In this document: piece after piece, positions 11,005 to 20,785 of the stretch | How positions within the stretch are numbered: position 1 is the first letter of the stretch | Layout of the letters: each line of letters begins with the position of its first letter | From: Thecamonas trahens ATCC 50062 | Lineage: Eukaryota; Apusozoa; Apusomonadida; Apusomonadidae | NCBI RefSeq assembly: GCF_000142905.1 | Contig: NW_013657635.1 | Location: 57,241-121,240, forward strand | DNA length: 64,000 nt | Reading direction: 5' to 3' | The notes under the pieces: generated by a model | Database searches by the model: none | Told to the model about the DNA's origin: nothing | What the model saw: the letters and a program-made list of their open reading frames with translations, nothing else | Translations under genes and position numbers: made by a program

Positions 11005-11426
11005 CACTGAGGTGTGGAGTACTTGAGTGTATTGACGACGGAAGAGGCTCAATTGTGCTTCAATATCGCCGGCTTTTTGTGGCGAACGGACATGACAAAG
11101 TCACGCGACGATGTTTTCATTGGCAACACCACCGGCAAGTCACACGCAGTCCCGCCCACAGCCTTGTACAAGGCTTCTCCGCGCTGACAGGGCATCTAGG
11201 ATGTATTCCGCGTGGCATCGGAATAGCAAGCAGTTGCCCGCACCCATCTCGCGCCACACAGCTGCTTGCGCTTCCTTTGCAAGCATTGATCATGGAGTAC
11301 ACGTTGTGGCGCACGGTCAACGTGGCGCAGAAAATTGGCTGGCGGGCGCGGCCCATGTGACCCGGGCAGAGAGGGTTGGTGAGAGCACGTGACAAGGGTA
11401 CCGGTGGTTTATCGTGGGACAAAACC
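11005..11426. other. Intergenic region without visible gene
   Basis: About 420 bp between the cathepsin start and the M28 aminopeptidase stop, both on the minus strand. It should contain the cathepsin promoter. No coding sequence, repeat or RNA gene recognised. Confidence 0.4.
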
Positions 11427-12821
11427 TCAGATCGGGTCGGCCCAGAGGGCGATGGTGGCGGCAAAGCCACGGGCGGTGACCTCAAAGTGCTCGGGCTCAA
11501 GAGCGGACGGTAGGTCCTTAGAGGTGTGGTAGTAGGGGTAGGCCGAGGCAGTGACGGCCGACTCAAAGAAGCCGACAGCGGGGTAGCCCTCGTTGTAGAA
11601 GGAGATGTAGTCGGAGCAGCACGAGTTGGAGAAGGCGGTGGTGGTGCCAGGGACGTAGAGGGTGGTGATGGTCTGAGCGAGCGAGACGGCCCACGGCGTG
11701 ACCGACTTGTCCTTGAAGCCGACAACATGGGTGTCGCCCTCGGGTGCCCAGCCGAGCATGTCTGCGTTGACGGCCATGACAACATTGTCGCCGCGGGCCT
11801 TGATGGCCTTGGCGTAGGCCTCGGAGCCGAGGAGGCCCTGCTCCTCGCCAGACACCGAGACAAGGCGGATGGTGCAAGCATAGCCCGCAGCGTGGCTGGT
11901 GAGCGCGCGTGCCATGTTGAGCAGGGCAGCGGTGCCGGAGCCGTTGTCGTCGGCGCCGGGCGCGCGGGTCGAGTCGTCGGCCCGCGAGTCGTAATGCGCG
12001 ACGGCGACGACGATGGCTTCCGGATCGGTCTTGCCCGGAAGCTCGGCAATGACGTTGTCCGAGTAGCCCTCCTTGTACGGCTGGCGGGTGACGGTCCAGC
12101 CGGCCTGGGTGTACCACAGCTCGAGCAAGTCGGCAGCGTCCAACGCGCCCGGGCTAGTCGAGACTCGCGAGTAGATGGCCGAGAGCGCTTCAACGTTGGC
12201 CATCAGCTCGTCTGCGGTCATGGCGGCCACAACCTCTGCCACCTTCGGGTTGATCTCGGACGCGCCAGCTGCAAAGCTCTTGATCCACTCGGGCGCCGAG
12301 TCCGGCACGACCGAGCCCTGCGCAGAGACCGGAACCGGCACATCCCTCACCTTGCGCATGCCGACCTCAACAGCACCCGAGTTCAACTCCAACACAAGCT
12401 CGGCATTGTTCTCTTTGACCAGCTCGACACAGTCCGCGAGGCGAGGTCCGATCACAGCAACCACGTGGGGCGAGAGAACGGTGACATCGAGCGATGAACG
12501 ATGACGATCATGGCGATGATGATCAGACGGAGAAGAATGGCGACGAGTCGAGCAGAGCGAATGGAGCGAGTCGAGAATGATGGACGAGTTATCGATGGGA
12601 ATGGAGGAGAGCGAGTCGAGGATGATGAGGTCGTCGGCCGAGACCGGGAGAGGGCTGAGGAGAGCAGTGTGGTGGCCATGAGGGCCATACACGCCAAGAA
12701 GATCCTCATTGACGACGGTAGAGGACGAGAGTGTGTGGAACATGTGTCCCTCGGCACAGGCAATGGCCATAAGCGCCAAAATGGTGATGCCTACCGCTCC
12801 CACTGACGCCACAGTCATCAT
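11427..12821 (-). CDS. Secreted M28-family zinc aminopeptidase
   Basis: 464 residues, uninterrupted. N-terminal hydrophobic signal (MMTVASVGAVGITILALMAIACAEG), about 200 residues of propeptide with a His/Ser-rich variable stretch (SDHHRHDRHRSS), then a two-zinc M28 catalytic domain like Vibrio Ap1 leucine aminopeptidase. Metal ligands and catalytic residues visible in order: VAVAHYDSR (His), GADDNGSG (bridging Asp), SVSGEEQGLLGS (catalytic Glu and ligand Glu), VNADMLGW (Asp) and YYHTSKD (His). Cys pair SNSCCSDY probably forms a disulfide. It should trim N-terminal residues from peptides in a vacuole or outside the cell. Confidence 0.9.
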   Translation of the reverse strand: MMTVASVGAVGITILALMAIACAEGHMFHTLSSSTVVNEDLLGVYGPHGHHTALLSPLPVSADDLIILDSLSSIPIDNSSIILDSLHSLCSTRRHSSPSDHHRHDRHRSSLDVTVLSPHVVAVIGPRLADCVELVKENNAELVLELNSGAVEVGMRKVRDVPVPVSAQGSVVPDSAPEWIKSFAAGASEINPKVAEVVAAMTADELMANVEALSAIYSRVSTSPGALDAADLLELWYTQAGWTVTRQPYKEGYSDNVIAELPGKTDPEAIVVAVAHYDSRADDSTRAPGADDNGSGTAALLNMARALTSHAAGYACTIRLVSVSGEEQGLLGSEAYAKAIKARGDNVVMAVNADMLGWAPEGDTHVVGFKDKSVTPWAVSLAQTITTLYVPGTTTAFSNSCCSDYISFYNEGYPAVGFFESAVTASAYPYYHTSKDLPSALEPEHFEVTARGFAATIALWADPI

Positions 12822-12889
12822 GGCTTCAAGTCACGTGATGCCGTCGGTCGCCGGTCGTCGGTCGTCGGTCGTCGGTACGCCCAGCAGGC

Positions 12890-13345
12890 GGTCTCCCTCC
12901 CACCACCCGATAACGACGAACAACGTGTTCTCCCTCCCACCACCCGATAACGATGAATCTACGTGTTCTCCCTCCTACCACCCGATAACGATGAATCTAC
13001 GTGTTCTCCCTCCCACCACCCGATAACGATGAATCTACGTGTTCTCCCTCCCACCACCCGATAACGATGAATCTACGTGTTCTCCCTCCCACCACCCGAT
13101 AACGATGAATCTACGTGTTCTCCCTCCTACCACCCGATAACGATGAATCTACGTGTTCTCCCTCCCACCACCCGATAACGATGAATCTACGTGTTCTCCC
13201 TCCCACCACCCGATAACGATGAATCTACGTGTTCTCCCTCCCACCACCCGATAACGATAAATCTACGTGTTCTCCCTCCTACCACCCGATAACGATGAAT
13301 CTACGTGTTCTCCCTCCTACCACCCGATAACGATGAATCTACGTG
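12890..13345. repeat. 38-bp minisatellite, 12 copies
   Basis: Twelve head-to-tail units of exactly 38 bp, each starting ttctccctcccaccacccga. The first unit (12890) is a diverged variant; later units differ by single C/T changes (tcccacc or tcctacc) and one has gataacgataaat. It fills most of the intergenic space between the divergent M28 aminopeptidase and PhoD genes. The units are direct repeats without spacers, so this is not a CRISPR. Confidence 0.95.
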
Positions 13346-13584
13346 TTCTCCCATCGATTCCCGGACCTGGAGATTCTACACTATTTCTCCCTCTCTCTGC
13401 TAGTGCAGTCACAGGGATGCGATAAACAAGTTCGACACCTCTGCCCATCCCCTGTCGTCTCTCCACACCATCGCTTCATCGTCCGAGATGAGCATCGCAC
13501 ACCAGCGATGAGGCAAGTGAGTCAGCCGTCGGGTGGGCCGGCGGCTCTGCGGCGGGCACGACTTGACTCGACTCAGACGCAGCC

Positions 13585-14877
13585 ATGTCGGGGATGGGCA
13601 GCTGTGTGAGAACGACGATGCTCCTGCTTGCCATGCTCGGCATGGTGGTTTATGGGCATGTAGTGGACAAGAATATCGTATCGAGAGTGCCTGGCTCGGC
13701 TCGGCTCGCCCTCGGCTCATGCTCAAAGCACAGTGAGCCCGCGGTGGCCATGGCTCATTTGGCTCGAATGGCGCCCGATGCCTTTGTTTGGCTCGGCGAT
13801 GCTGTTTATGGCGACCACAATCCGCTTCCCTTTCTCTGGTTGCCGGCAGACGGCAAGGCTCTCGCTGCCAAGTACTCTGCCTACAAGGCGAATGCCAACT
13901 ATTCAGCCCTTGTTCGATCGGCTGGTGCTGTCATCGGTGTGTGGGATGATCATGACTACGGCGCAAACGATGGCGATCGCTTCCATCCCTACAGGGACGA
14001 GGCAAAGGACGCGTTTCTCGACTTTCTTGACGTTCCGCTCACATCGCCTCGTCGTGCTCGCCAGGGCGTGTACAACGCAGCTCTTGTCCGCCTCAACAAC
14101 GCCGGCGACTACGTTCTCATCGTCCTGCTCGACGTCCGCTACAACGCGCATCCTTCTGTCGGTCACTACCTCGGCGACGAGCAGTGGGCCTGGCTCGAGG
14201 CGCTGCTCCTTGGCGATGGCCTCGCAGCGGTGCTCGGGCCCGATGCCACCCGTGTCCTCACCGTAGTCGGCTCTGGCACCCAGATCCTTGCCATGGAGAA
14301 GCCGCTCGCCGAAGGCTGGCATCACGTGCCGGGCGAGCGCCAGCGGCTGCTGGACCTGCTCGTCGCCGCAGGCTCGCCCACCCTTCTCTTCTCGGGCGAC
14401 ATCCACATGGCCGAGGTCATCGGCCCGGTCCATCACTGCACCGACTCGGCTGTGGGCCACTTTCACGACATCACCACCTCGGGCCTCACCCACTCTTGGG
14501 GCTCGGCCTTCTGGCTCAAGAAGAGCCTCATCCCCATCGGTCTCCCAGCCTCCAATCGTCTCGGCGGCCACGTGCCCATCCTCCGCCGCAACTACGCCGT
14601 GCTTGATTTGGCCATCGACGGCCCAGGCGAGCCCTCTGTCTCGGTCGCCATCCACGACGCTGACTCGGCAGAGACCCTCCTCTCCCTCACCTGGTCCCTC
14701 GCCGAGCTCATTCCCACCCCGCGGACGGATGCCTCGGTCTGTGACTCCCCTGTCCCCATCTTCTCCCTCCTTCGCATGGTCTCTGGTATCCAGGCTGCAG
14801 GAACCGTCGTCTACTCGCTTTTAGGCCTCGTCATCGCCGCCATGGTCCTCGCCATCGCCAAGCTCTGCCGCTGGTGA
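13585..14877 (+). CDS. PhoD-like metallophosphatase, membrane-anchored
   Basis: 430 residues. N-terminal signal peptide (TTMLLLAMLGMVVYGHV), then a PhoD-type phosphodiesterase/alkaline phosphatase fold: ALGSCSK, FVWLGDAVYGD (metal Asp), VIGVWDDHDYGANDGD (Asp-Asp-His), TVVGSGTQILAME, LLFSGDIHMAEV (His ligand). A C-terminal hydrophobic segment (TVVYSLLGLVIAAMVLAIAKL) predicts a type I membrane anchor. Presumed to hydrolyse phosphomono- or diesters on the cell surface or in an acidic compartment. Intact, and the start is followed directly by the signal peptide. Confidence 0.88.
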   Translation: MSGMGSCVRTTMLLLAMLGMVVYGHVVDKNIVSRVPGSARLALGSCSKHSEPAVAMAHLARMAPDAFVWLGDAVYGDHNPLPFLWLPADGKALAAKYSAYKANANYSALVRSAGAVIGVWDDHDYGANDGDRFHPYRDEAKDAFLDFLDVPLTSPRRARQGVYNAALVRLNNAGDYVLIVLLDVRYNAHPSVGHYLGDEQWAWLEALLLGDGLAAVLGPDATRVLTVVGSGTQILAMEKPLAEGWHHVPGERQRLLDLLVAAGSPTLLFSGDIHMAEVIGPVHHCTDSAVGHFHDITTSGLTHSWGSAFWLKKSLIPIGLPASNRLGGHVPILRRNYAVLDLAIDGPGEPSVSVAIHDADSAETLLSLTWSLAELIPTPRTDASVCDSPVPIFSLLRMVSGIQAAGTVVYSLLGLVIAAMVLAIAKLCRW

Positions 14878-15046
14878 TAGTTCCCGGGAAATCGGGCCGT
14901 GCCCGCTTCTCGCCGCGAGTGCGATCTCGCCAGAACGGAACCGCCTGCTCTCCGCCGCCACCTCTGGCCAACTGTGGTTATTGTTGCTCGCACCGCTACG
15001 CATCTCAGCCGCAGTATCGCCGCTATCCCCGCGTCATCTCTCTGGC

Positions 15047-16711
15047 ATGTCCGGTCCGCGGCGCGCCTTTGCCGTTCACCTCGGTTTTGGCTCTCGCTCC
15101 GACGACCAAACCTCGGCGCTCTCGACCGCCCACCCGCCGCCAACCGCCTCGTCCCCACTTGCTCTTGTCCTTGATCCACGCCTTGCCCAGAGTGCGAGTG
15201 CCCCTAGTGGAGGTGGCCCGTCCATCTCGCCCAATGCGAACCCCGCTTTGATGACCTCGGAGCCGTGGTGGGACTCGTTTCGCGAGAAGGACGGCCATGA
15301 CGGCGCGTCGGCTGTGCCCAACGGCGCTGATGCCTCGTTCCCGTCTGAGCGGCTCCGCTCGGGCTTCCTCGGCACGCACCTGTCGTCCTCGCCGCAGTCG
15401 GGCGGCGGCTCTGGGCGCTCTAACAGCTCCAGCGGATCCGGCGCGGACATCAAGCTCGGAAGGCTGCTCGGATCGGGTGCCTTTGGCTCGGTCTACCAAG
15501 GCCTCAACATCCGGACAGGCATCCAGGTGGCAGTCAAAGTTCTCAACAAGCCTGCCGTCGGCGGTGGGCGACGGACGGAGCGCGATGCCGAGCGAGGAAA
15601 GGAGCTCGCCAAGCTCAAGAAAGAAGTCGATCTCCTCCGCGAGCTTAATCACGTCAACATCGTCTCATACTTTGGGACGTGGGAGGACGATGTTGCGCTG
15701 TACATCATGCTCGACTACGTCGAGGGCGGATCGCTGGCGGCCAAGATCAAGGAGTTTGGCACGCTTCCCGAGCCGCTTGTCGCCTTTTTTATCGCGCAAG
15801 TCGTCGAGGGCCTCGCCTTTCTTCACGCCGTCGGCGTCCTCCATCGCGACATCAAGGGTGCCAACATCCTGCTGACCAAGGAAGGTGTGGTCAAGCTCAC
15901 CGACTTTGGCATCGCCTCGTCGGCCGCACTCGACGCCTCGATGCACTCGGACGTTCTTCGCCAGATGGTCGGTACCCCGTGCTACATCGCACCCGAGGTC
16001 ATTGCCGGTGAGGGCGCGACGCCCGCGTCGGACGTCTACTCCCTCGCGTGTACCATCGTCGAGATGGTCGCCGGCAAGCCGCCGTTTGCCGACGCCAAGA
16101 ACCTCCTCCGCATCTGCTACCTCACCGCCACTGCCCCCACCCCCATCCCGGACTCGCTCTCACCGCTCCTGCAAGATCTCCTACGCCAGGCGTTTGTCAA
16201 GGACCCTGCACAGCGACTGACGGTGGCAGGGATCCGCGCCCATCCTTGGATGCGCGCCGTCTCGTCCGCGCACACCGCCGCACATGCCGATGCTCCGTCG
16301 CAGAAGCCACTTATTGTCGCTGAGGATGCATCCGGAGATGATCCGTGCCACTTACAGCCGAGCCTTGCTGCCCTCGACTCGACCGTCACCACCGCCATCG
16401 GCTCTGACCTCGACGCCTACCTTCGATCGCTTGTCATTGCTCGGCCGCACGCGGCAGAGGCTCGCTCGAGCAGCGGAAGCTTCGACGAGGAGAAGACGCT
16501 TACCATGAGCATGGCGCTCGGTGAATCGCTTGGTCCGTTGGATCCGTCGGCAGTCTGCCTCGAGGTCAGCTTTCCGGAATCAGAGGTCTCGGCTGCGTCG
16601 CAGGCGTCGGCCGCCGCGGCATCGGCTGCTAGCTCCGAGCCCATTCCGCCGGACACCATGTACGCCACCGCGTTTGACGACTCGCTGTCATGGTCGTCAG
16701 ACGAAGAGTGA
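15047..16711 (+). CDS. Ser/Thr protein kinase, STE/MAP3K-like (Cdc15/MAPKKK group)
   Basis: Kinase domain occupies roughly the second third after a Ser/Pro-rich N-terminus: Gly loop LGSGAFGSVYQG, VAVKVL (Lys), HVNIVSYFGTW, HRDIKGANILL (catalytic loop typical of STE kinases), LTDFGIAS (DFG), GTPCYIAPEVI (activation segment), ASDVYSLACTIVEMVAGKPPF, and LTVAGIRAHPWM closing the domain. All catalytic residues are present, so it should be active. The C-terminal 170 residues are Ser/Ala-rich without a known domain. Starts possible at 14981 or 15047; 15047 (MSGPRRAF) is preferred because the upstream part has no coding look. Confidence 0.88.
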   Translation: MSGPRRAFAVHLGFGSRSDDQTSALSTAHPPPTASSPLALVLDPRLAQSASAPSGGGPSISPNANPALMTSEPWWDSFREKDGHDGASAVPNGADASFPSERLRSGFLGTHLSSSPQSGGGSGRSNSSSGSGADIKLGRLLGSGAFGSVYQGLNIRTGIQVAVKVLNKPAVGGGRRTERDAERGKELAKLKKEVDLLRELNHVNIVSYFGTWEDDVALYIMLDYVEGGSLAAKIKEFGTLPEPLVAFFIAQVVEGLAFLHAVGVLHRDIKGANILLTKEGVVKLTDFGIASSAALDASMHSDVLRQMVGTPCYIAPEVIAGEGATPASDVYSLACTIVEMVAGKPPFADAKNLLRICYLTATAPTPIPDSLSPLLQDLLRQAFVKDPAQRLTVAGIRAHPWMRAVSSAHTAAHADAPSQKPLIVAEDASGDDPCHLQPSLAALDSTVTTAIGSDLDAYLRSLVIARPHAAEARSSSGSFDEEKTLTMSMALGESLGPLDPSAVCLEVSFPESEVSAASQASAAAASAASSEPIPPDTMYATAFDDSLSWSSDEE

Positions 16712-16714
16712 CAT

Positions 16715-16771
16715 CCATTTATAGTCGGCCCTCCTCGGCTAGCCCATTTATAGTCGGCCCTCCTCGGCTAG
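16715..16771. repeat. 29-bp direct duplication between convergent genes
   Basis: The sequence ccatttatagtcggccctcc and the following nine bases occur twice in tandem (16715 and 16744, period 29) between the kinase stop and the Ku80 stop. It falls in the 3' UTRs of both convergent genes. Confidence 0.85.
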
Positions 16772-16810
16772 CCGCGCCGCAAGTCGGTGTAAACCCGTGC
16801 GGCATCACGG

Positions 16811-19175
16811 CTACTCTAGCATGCCAAAGATGTCCTCGTCGTCGCCGTCGTCGCGTCGCCGTCGTCGGCAGGCGCCTCGGGCGCTGGTGCAGGCACTTCA
16901 TCGCTGTCGCCAGCGAGAAAGGCGGCAGCGTCGGCAGCTGAGACGGTGGCCTCGGCGCACTCGTCGGAGGAGATGAGCGTGACACGTGCGTCGACAACCG
17001 ACGCCCACCACTCGGCCTTGCGCCCTGTCGCGTACTTGGCGCGGAGCTTGGGCAGCAGCGCGTTGAACGCGCCGGGCTCCTCCTGGAGAATGCTCATAGC
17101 CCGGAGAGCGACGAGGCACTCGAGGGCCTTGGGGTAGTAGGCGGCGCGGAACGAGGTGTCGACAAGGCTCTCGATCATGGCTGCCAACTGGGCAATGGCG
17201 GTGTTGACAAGATCCTCGTCGCGGCGCGCGCACATGGCCTCAAAGTCGGCGACCGGATTAACCGAGGTGATTTGCGAGACGGCCTGTGCCAGGATCGAGT
17301 CAACCGAGACATCCGCAGCTCCAGTGACACGCGGGCGTTTGGCGAGCGTGCCGTCGCCGGTGAGCAGAGCCGACGAGGCAGCCGCCGAGGAGGCGCCGGA
17401 TGTGGCGCCGGGAACAGTCGACGATGGACCTGCAACGTCGCTTCCACCGACGCCGACATCGCCGTCAACAGCCCAGAACCGCGCCCGTCGCTTCTTGGTC
17501 TTCTCGGCCGGCACGAGCGGGAAGAGCTCCTTGAAGGCGGCCATGGCCGGTGCAGCAGCGGCAAAGAGATTGGCGTCCGGCTGCATGTAGGCCGATATGA
17601 TCGGGTCGACTGGCGGGAGCGCCGTGTCGTCCGGATGCAGCGCTCGATGTTGAACAACCTGGTAAAAGTACTGCATGACCGGGTTGTAGGTGTTCTCCGG
17701 TTTGAGCGCCTCTACAGCCTCGCCGTCCTCGTCCACTTGCGCGGTCATGAGGTCGAGCGAGTCGATGAGCGCCTCAGCGGCGTCGAGCTGCGCCTTGTTG
17801 GGCACGTTGCCCTGGATGAGTGAGAGCGAGGCAAAGTCATAGTTGCGCACATCGTCCATGAACGGCAAGTGCGAGTAGTAGAGGCAGAGCCCATCTTCCT
17901 CCACCGACGGCCAGCAGAAGCCGAGCCGCGGCGCAGAGTTGTTACGGGCCACAAAGCGAACAAGCATGATGCGGTCGGTCTCGTACAGCGCCATGATCAG
18001 CGAGTGGAGCGCCGTCGCCGACTCGGGCGAGTTGGGCGTCGGCACCAGACACGTGATGTTGGACATGTACTGATGGCGGAAGACTTGCTTGGCTGGTGCA
18101 AAGCCGAGCACCTTGAGCGCCTTGGGCGCGCAGTACTTGAGCACGCTCTCGTCGATGGCCGAAAACGGCACGATCGACTGGCCGAGACGGAAGCCCTTGC
18201 AGATTTTGTCCTTTTCCAGCTCTGTCAAGTCGTCGTCGCTACGACGGTACGAGGTCTGCATCTCGACCTTGCCTTGCGAGTCAGCGCCGGCTTCCAGCGA
18301 CCGCTTGGTCGCCGATGGGAGTGTGACCCGCATGGTCTTGGTGTACCCATACACGCCGATAGCCATGCCCGGCCCGACGTCGAGCGTGCCAGTGTACGAC
18401 GGGCGCTGAAGTGTGTCCTTGGACCGGAACGCCGACATGTGGGCAAGTGCTGACTTGAGATTGACAAAGGTGGCGTCGACAGAGGCGCACACGTCGCGGT
18501 AGAGCGCCTCGTTGGCGAGCAGCAGCGGCGGCTTGTCGGTCCGAGCCGCCTGGCGGGCCTCAAAGCCCGGTACGGCCATCTCGTCGTCGTCAAACTCGTC
18601 AAAGCCGATGCCAATGAGCGAGAGCGAGGCGCCGACTTCTTCAAAGCGCATAGCAAGCGTAGGCAGGTTGGACGGATCCAGCGAGGAGAGACCGTTTGTA
18701 ATGAGCATGACGCGCTTTGCCCACTTGCGCTTGCCACAAAACCCGTCGATCAAGTCCAACGCCACCAGAACACCATGCAGGGCATCACCCTTTGACTGAG
18801 CCACCGATATGTGAGGGACAGCAAGGAGGAGATCGACTGTCGGCTTGCTCACATCAGTGCGCAGAGTCACATCACTAAAGTACGACAAAGCCGGATGACC
18901 GCCACCACTACCACCGCCGCCGGTGCGACCGACTTCAACAATGCCCACCACATCATTCTTCCGATGCATGAGCTTGGCCTTGAGAAAGAGATCAATGAGA
19001 GTCTTGGCCGATGAGAGATGCGAGTGACCATTGGTGCCGACCGTGGCCATACCTGCAGACACGTCCAGCACCACCACACATGCTTCCTGTGGATGGGGGT
19101 GGGTGAGTGAAAGGGGAAGGGAGGGGAGGAGGGGAGGAGGGGTATATGGGAGGGGGGAGGGCGTACCTTGGACAT
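16811..19175 (-). CDS. XRCC5: Ku80 (Ku86), DNA end-binding subunit for non-homologous end joining
   Basis: Ku80 forms the ring-shaped Ku heterodimer on DNA ends. Domains: N-terminal vWA-like domain (ACVVVLDVSAGM, DDVVG-type strands, AKRVMLITNGLSSLD), central Ku beta-barrel (LGQSIVPFSAIDESVLKY, FRHQYMSNITCLVP, LGFCWPSVEEDGLCLYYSHLPF, ALIDSLDLM), and the C-terminal helical Ku80 domain (SVNPVADFEAMC, IESLVDTSF, YPKALECLVALR). Exon 1 encodes only MSK; intron 19087-19166 (donor GTACGC, acceptor CACAG). At the 3' end one base is lost near 16845: adding one G yields the acidic tail ending DDEDIFGMLE, like the conserved kinase-recruiting C-terminal motif of Ku80; without it the tail reads TRTSLAC. 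Confidence 0.93.
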
Positions 19176-20003
19176 GGTGGGCAGTGGGAGTGAAGTGGTG
19201 GAGTGGGAGGGGTGTCGGGGGTGGGGGTGGGGTGGGGGCGGGAGGTGGACTTCTGCGACTCGGGGGGATTAGGGGCCGAGGACGGAAAAAGGTCGTGGAA
19301 GGGGGATATGTGATGGGGAGCTGTACGGCTAGAGAGGAAGGGGACGGATAGAGGAAGAGGGAAGGATGAAGGAGAGAAGGAAGGGCATGGTTGAGGTTGG
19401 GAAGAAGGGTAGGAGGTGGGAGGAGGAAGGATTGGGAGGCTGGGAGGAGGGAAAGCTGGGAAAGGGCGAGAGAAAAAGATGGGGGCGGGGGATGGTGCAA
19501 TGCAGGGCGATAGGGTGCGGATAAGGATGTTGGAGAGGTGGTTAGAGGGCACACAAGAAAGAAGGGCTGTTTATATGGTTGGCATGGGGTTGATGGTGGT
19601 TTCAGGACGGATGATGGGTAAATTGTCGAGAGCGAGGGTTTTAGACGGTTGCGGGGTGAGAAAAAGGATTTCTGCTACTGCATGAGGTAGAGTAGCTGCT
19701 GAGGCCAGCAATCAAGAGCTTACTACGCCTCTGCATGCACAACATGCGGATGGCAATGTGGTGCGACATATGTTCAAGATGGTGTGCGATTGTGGCCATC
19801 GATGGCAGTACGCTTTCCCCAGAAAGATTAGGATTCTTCCCGCGGATTTAGCAGCAAAACGATTGTGTGACGTCGAGGCGGAGGGCACACAACCACAGGC
19901 AAGGGAAGAGCACGTCGACGACAGCAGCCACACACCTCTCGCACACTCACCGTGTAGGAGTGGGTGACTTATATCCGAACCCGGAGTTTTGTGCGCGTGC
20001 GAC
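19176..20003. promoter_or_regulatory. Ku80 upstream region with long polypurine/polypyrimidine tract
   Basis: From about 19095 (in the Ku80 intron) to about 19480 the plus strand is almost all G/A with many GGGAGG motifs, so the Ku80 sense strand is C/T-rich. This covers the promoter and 5' leader. The region 19500-20003 shows no gene; it lies between Ku80 and the retropepsin-like gene, which are divergent. Confidence 0.5.
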
Positions 20004-20585
20004 ATGGCAGGAGAGAGAACGAGCCCGGAAGGGGACAGCGCAGGCGGAGATGCGTGCAATGGTCGAGCGGTCGGCGCCGACGGAGCGGAAGGATGCGACG
20101 GGCGGGATGAATCGGGTCAAAGTGGTGGTGATGCCGGCGCGAGTGGCGACGAGCTGGGATCGAGTAGCTCGAGTGGGAGTGGGACGGAGGGTGGATCTCT
20201 CAAGCCGGCTCCGCCCGAGGTTGTCGCTCTTGACGAGGTGGTGCAGATCGAGCTGAGGCAAAGATCGCGGCCGTTTGTGGCGGCGACGATCCGGAAGCCC
20301 GGTGAGACTGAGGGTCTGGTGATCAAGATGCTTGTGGACACGGGGGCGTCGAGGACAGCCATTCCACGGAAGGTGTTTGAGTCGCTCGGGGCACAGATTG
20401 TCGGCACCCGGACGTTTACCCTGGGCTCAGGAGCCAAGCATGAGCGGCCGATTGCACGGGTGGAGATCGAGATCCGAGGCTCGGTGGTCAAGGCAGACGT
20501 TGGGGTGCGCGAGGGCATGTCGCATGGACTGGTAGGCATAGATTGGATCATGGCTGTCTGTCCGGAGTTTGTGTATCGCACCTAG
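20004..20585 (+). CDS. Stand-alone retropepsin-like aspartic protease (clan AA)
   Basis: 193 residues. An 85-residue Gly/Ser/Asp-rich N-terminus is followed by a single retropepsin-type domain: catalytic triad region KMLVDTGASRTAIPRKVF (Asp-Thr-Gly), a flap-like stretch (TRTFTLGSGAKHERPIARVEI), the second signature SHGLVGIDWI (hydrophobic-Gly-x-Asp), ending VYRT. Such a domain is active as a dimer. There is no neighbouring reverse transcriptase, integrase or gag, so it is not an intact retroelement; it could be a domesticated retroelement protease or a member of the DDI1/bacterial clan AA group. No ubiquitin-like domain is visible. Start at 20004 preferred (MAGERTSPEG); 19989 is possible. Confidence 0.75.
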   Translation: MAGERTSPEGDSAGGDACNGRAVGADGAEGCDGRDESGQSGGDAGASGDELGSSSSSGSGTEGGSLKPAPPEVVALDEVVQIELRQRSRPFVAATIRKPGETEGLVIKMLVDTGASRTAIPRKVFESLGAQIVGTRTFTLGSGAKHERPIARVEIEIRGSVVKADVGVREGMSHGLVGIDWIMAVCPEFVYRT

Positions 20586-20785
20586 CCGCAGCCCAGTTCG
20601 GCTGCCGCCCGCTCGCCCCACCACACCACACCCGCACCCCATACACCACACACTACACACCATATCCCATCCATCCCCCCACAAATCGCCCCCTTCCCCG
20701 TCCCGGATCCCCCCCCCAACCGAGTCCGCTCCGCAGCCCACCGCTCGCTCCCCGCCGGCCACCCGCCGCCCACTCGACTCCAACC

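Noticed and set aside
12890-13345. CRISPR array
   Set aside because: The 38-bp units are contiguous without unique spacers, and the host is eukaryotic.
19175-19554. Upstream part of the longest Ku80 open frame (Pro/Ser/Leu-rich)
   Set aside because: This reads through the first intron and the promoter polypyrimidine tract. The 9-base exon MSK plus intron gives a proper Ku80 N-terminus.
20004-20585. Remnant LTR retrotransposon around the retropepsin-like gene
   Set aside because: No reverse transcriptase, RNase H, integrase or LTR-like direct repeats within several kb; flanks are ordinary genes.
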